From assembly GCA_032718475.1 (NCBI GenBank), contig JAUCBJ010002532.1, positions 1 through 30,401 of the forward strand: DNA of 30,401 bases. Direction: 5' to 3'. Of the stretch, positions 29,526 to 30,401 are shown one piece after another (position 1 is the first letter of the stretch; every line of letters starts with the position of its first letter). The notes beneath the pieces were generated by a model, which did no database searches, had not been told where the DNA came from, and saw only the letters and a list, made by a program, of their open reading frames with translations. The position numbers were made by a program, and so were the translations under genes. The stretch is from Nemertoderma westbladi. Its lineage: Eukaryota; Xenacoelomorpha; Nemertodermatida; Nemertodermatidae.

Positions 29526-29597
29526 ACCGACTGATCAATAGACCATCCCCCCTCATAAAAAGAGGACTTCGCGCAGCATGTGAATACTAAAATACCC

Positions 29598-29737
29598 CCC
29601 ATGTGAAATTTCCCAGACTGTTTGGGAAGATGGTCGAAAATACGAAAGTTGCCTAATGATAGTGAATGGGCCACATTCCTTTTCGATGTGGTTTTGTTTT
29701 TCTCTGGGAAAGGGAATCCTGGGAAACTTCACATGGG
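29598..29737. repeat. 140-bp inverted-repeat unit at the right end of the composite
   Basis: CCCATGTGAAATTTCCCAG at 29598-29616 and its reverse complement ending at 29737 (one difference in 19) form a hairpin-type unit. The same 19-base end occurs at 26301, so this may be either a small MITE or a duplicated terminus of the composite. Confidence 0.65.
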
Positions 29738-29821
29738 CGATTTTCATGGTTCATGCAAATAAATTTCATCAAAGAGCCGTTTTTGCTCTAGGTCAGTAGG
29801 TAGGTACTGTAGTAGCCAGTA

Positions 29822-30001
29822 GCATGGTGGACAGCCCATGACTTTCTTGAGACGCATCTTAAAGGACACTGGGCTTGAAGATGTGGATGATCTAGCAAAT
29901 GTCACGTGTGATAGGGAGTTGTGGCGGCGCAATTTTGTCGACAAGCCGGCACAGCATTCTTAAAAATGCAGCTGCAATGCAGCATGCCGATCCTAGTAGT
30001 A
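29822..30001 (+). mobile_element. Short 3' tail of the same non-LTR retrotransposon family, with target-site duplication
   Basis: It matches the last ~190 bp of the element ending at 14237. The encoded C-terminus (ILKDTGLEDVDDLANVT, RELWRRNFVDKPAQHS, stop) is intact here, whereas it is frameshifted there. It ends in an AGT repeat. GTAGTAGCCAGTA is duplicated at 29809-29821 and 30002-30014 (13 bp). The copy is heavily 5'-truncated, as typical LINE copies are. Confidence 0.88.
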
Positions 30002-30014
30002 GTAGTAGCCAGTA

Positions 30015-30401
30015 CCGGTAGTCAGTAGCTTTTTTTCTTCAGTAATTAAGTCTTCCGACTTGCTAAAAATAATACTGCTGCCAAGGGATATTACCGCCAC
30101 CCCCAGGGATCTCACCCTTGGCCTGTTTTCCAGCCAGGTTTACCTACCGGTACTGTACGAAACTTTGTGTTTAGAAACTCCCAGGAAAAGCATAGCCGTC
30201 ACATAGCTGGAAATTGTAGGTGGTACCCGACGAAGAGCGGCAACAGGCTATTTTTAGCCGGCGTTTTTACGGCGTTGTATAGCCTAAAAAGTTCCGGCTC
30301 ATATTGCTGACCTATTGTCGGCGAATCGCCGGCAATTTGTAGCCGGCTATTAACAGGCAATTAATCTCCGGCTATATTCCGGCTACATTTCGTCTGTTTG
30401 T
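30015..30401. other. Non-coding end of window with GCCGGC-rich short repeats
   Basis: No gene is visible. From about 30235 to the end, the motifs AGCCGGC, CCGGCTA and TAGCC recur in both orientations (for example TCGGCGAATCGCCGG near 30318). They look like the start of another inverted-repeat element that the window cuts off. Confidence 0.4.

Larger units (their letters stand above)
26301..29737. mobile_element. Foldback (FB/TU-like) composite element with satellite loop
   Basis: The left end at 26301 reads CCCATGTGAACTTTCCCAG. The right end at 29719-29737, reversed, reads CCCATGTGAAGTTTCCCAG (18 of 19). Directly outside lie ATTTTCATGG at 26291-26300 and ATTTTCATGG at 29740-29749, a probable target-site duplication of 10 bp, or 12 bp with one mismatch if the adjoining two bases are counted. 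Inside are a G-rich tandem array (26347-27957), a 70-bp satellite (27961-28750), and the G-rich array in inverted orientation (28751-29525). Drosophila FB and sea-urchin TU elements have this kind of layout: long inverted repeats built from short tandem repeats around a loop. No transposase gene is visible, so it would be non-autonomous. The single-element reading is inference. Confidence 0.6.

Noticed and set aside
27015-29541. Open frames of up to 321 codons rich in His/Pro/Ser or Gly/Trp
   Set aside because: They are translations of the G-rich or C-rich tandem arrays on either strand. Frame and composition follow the repeat unit.
30085-30140. Second tRNA-like sequence on the minus strand (box-B-like GGTGAGATCCC and an arm around CTGGAAA)
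   Set aside because: There is no convincing box A, D-arm or acceptor stem. A short inverted repeat explains the pairing.

Overview
This is nuclear DNA from an invertebrate animal. The evidence is spliced genes with GT/AG introns, AT-rich non-coding DNA full of small inverted-repeat elements, a degenerate non-LTR retrotransposon of a type common in marine invertebrates, and two proteins that are clearly animal. The sequence alone does not let me name the phylum.

Two protein genes are recognisable, both on the + strand. (1) 4812-6752 is an uninterrupted 646-codon reading frame for a FERM + FA domain protein of the EPB41L5/EPB41L4B (Yurt) family, the cortical cytoskeleton/Crumbs-polarity regulators. 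(2) 14451-22046 is the C-terminal two-thirds or more of the nucleoporin NUP214. It comprises the last propeller-coding exon, a Ser/Thr/Pro-rich linker, two coiled-coil exons and one 3.4-kb exon that finishes the coiled coil and encodes the FG-repeat tail. Exon phases fit across all four introns (184, 211, 1696 and 842 bp). The N-terminal propeller exons (about 270 residues in the human protein) were not found, so they may lie upstream of the window. In that case the Yurt-like gene would be nested in a NUP214 intron.

The rest is repeats. 7346-9916 is a 32-bp minisatellite of about 80 copies with an embedded higher-order block. 12710-14237 is a 5'-truncated non-LTR retrotransposon with an 11-bp target-site duplication and an internal 109-bp perfect palindrome. 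16157-16470 is a 314-bp inverted-repeat element (73-bp arms) that carries a tRNA-like sequence, inside a NUP214 intron. 22047-26290 holds several foldback-type repeats. 26301-29737 is a composite of about 3.4 kb: a G-rich tandem array, a 70-bp satellite of 11 units, then the G-rich array again in inverted orientation. It is bounded by 19-bp terminal inverted repeats and a 10-12 bp duplicated target, so it looks like one foldback (FB/TU-like) transposon. 29822-30001 is a second short retrotransposon tail with a 13-bp target-site duplication.

The most interesting points are the foldback-like composite with its satellite loop, whose monomer also occurs as dispersed single copies elsewhere in the window, the tRNA-like sequence inside a MITE, and the intronless Yurt-like gene. 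The two genes have no obvious functional link.
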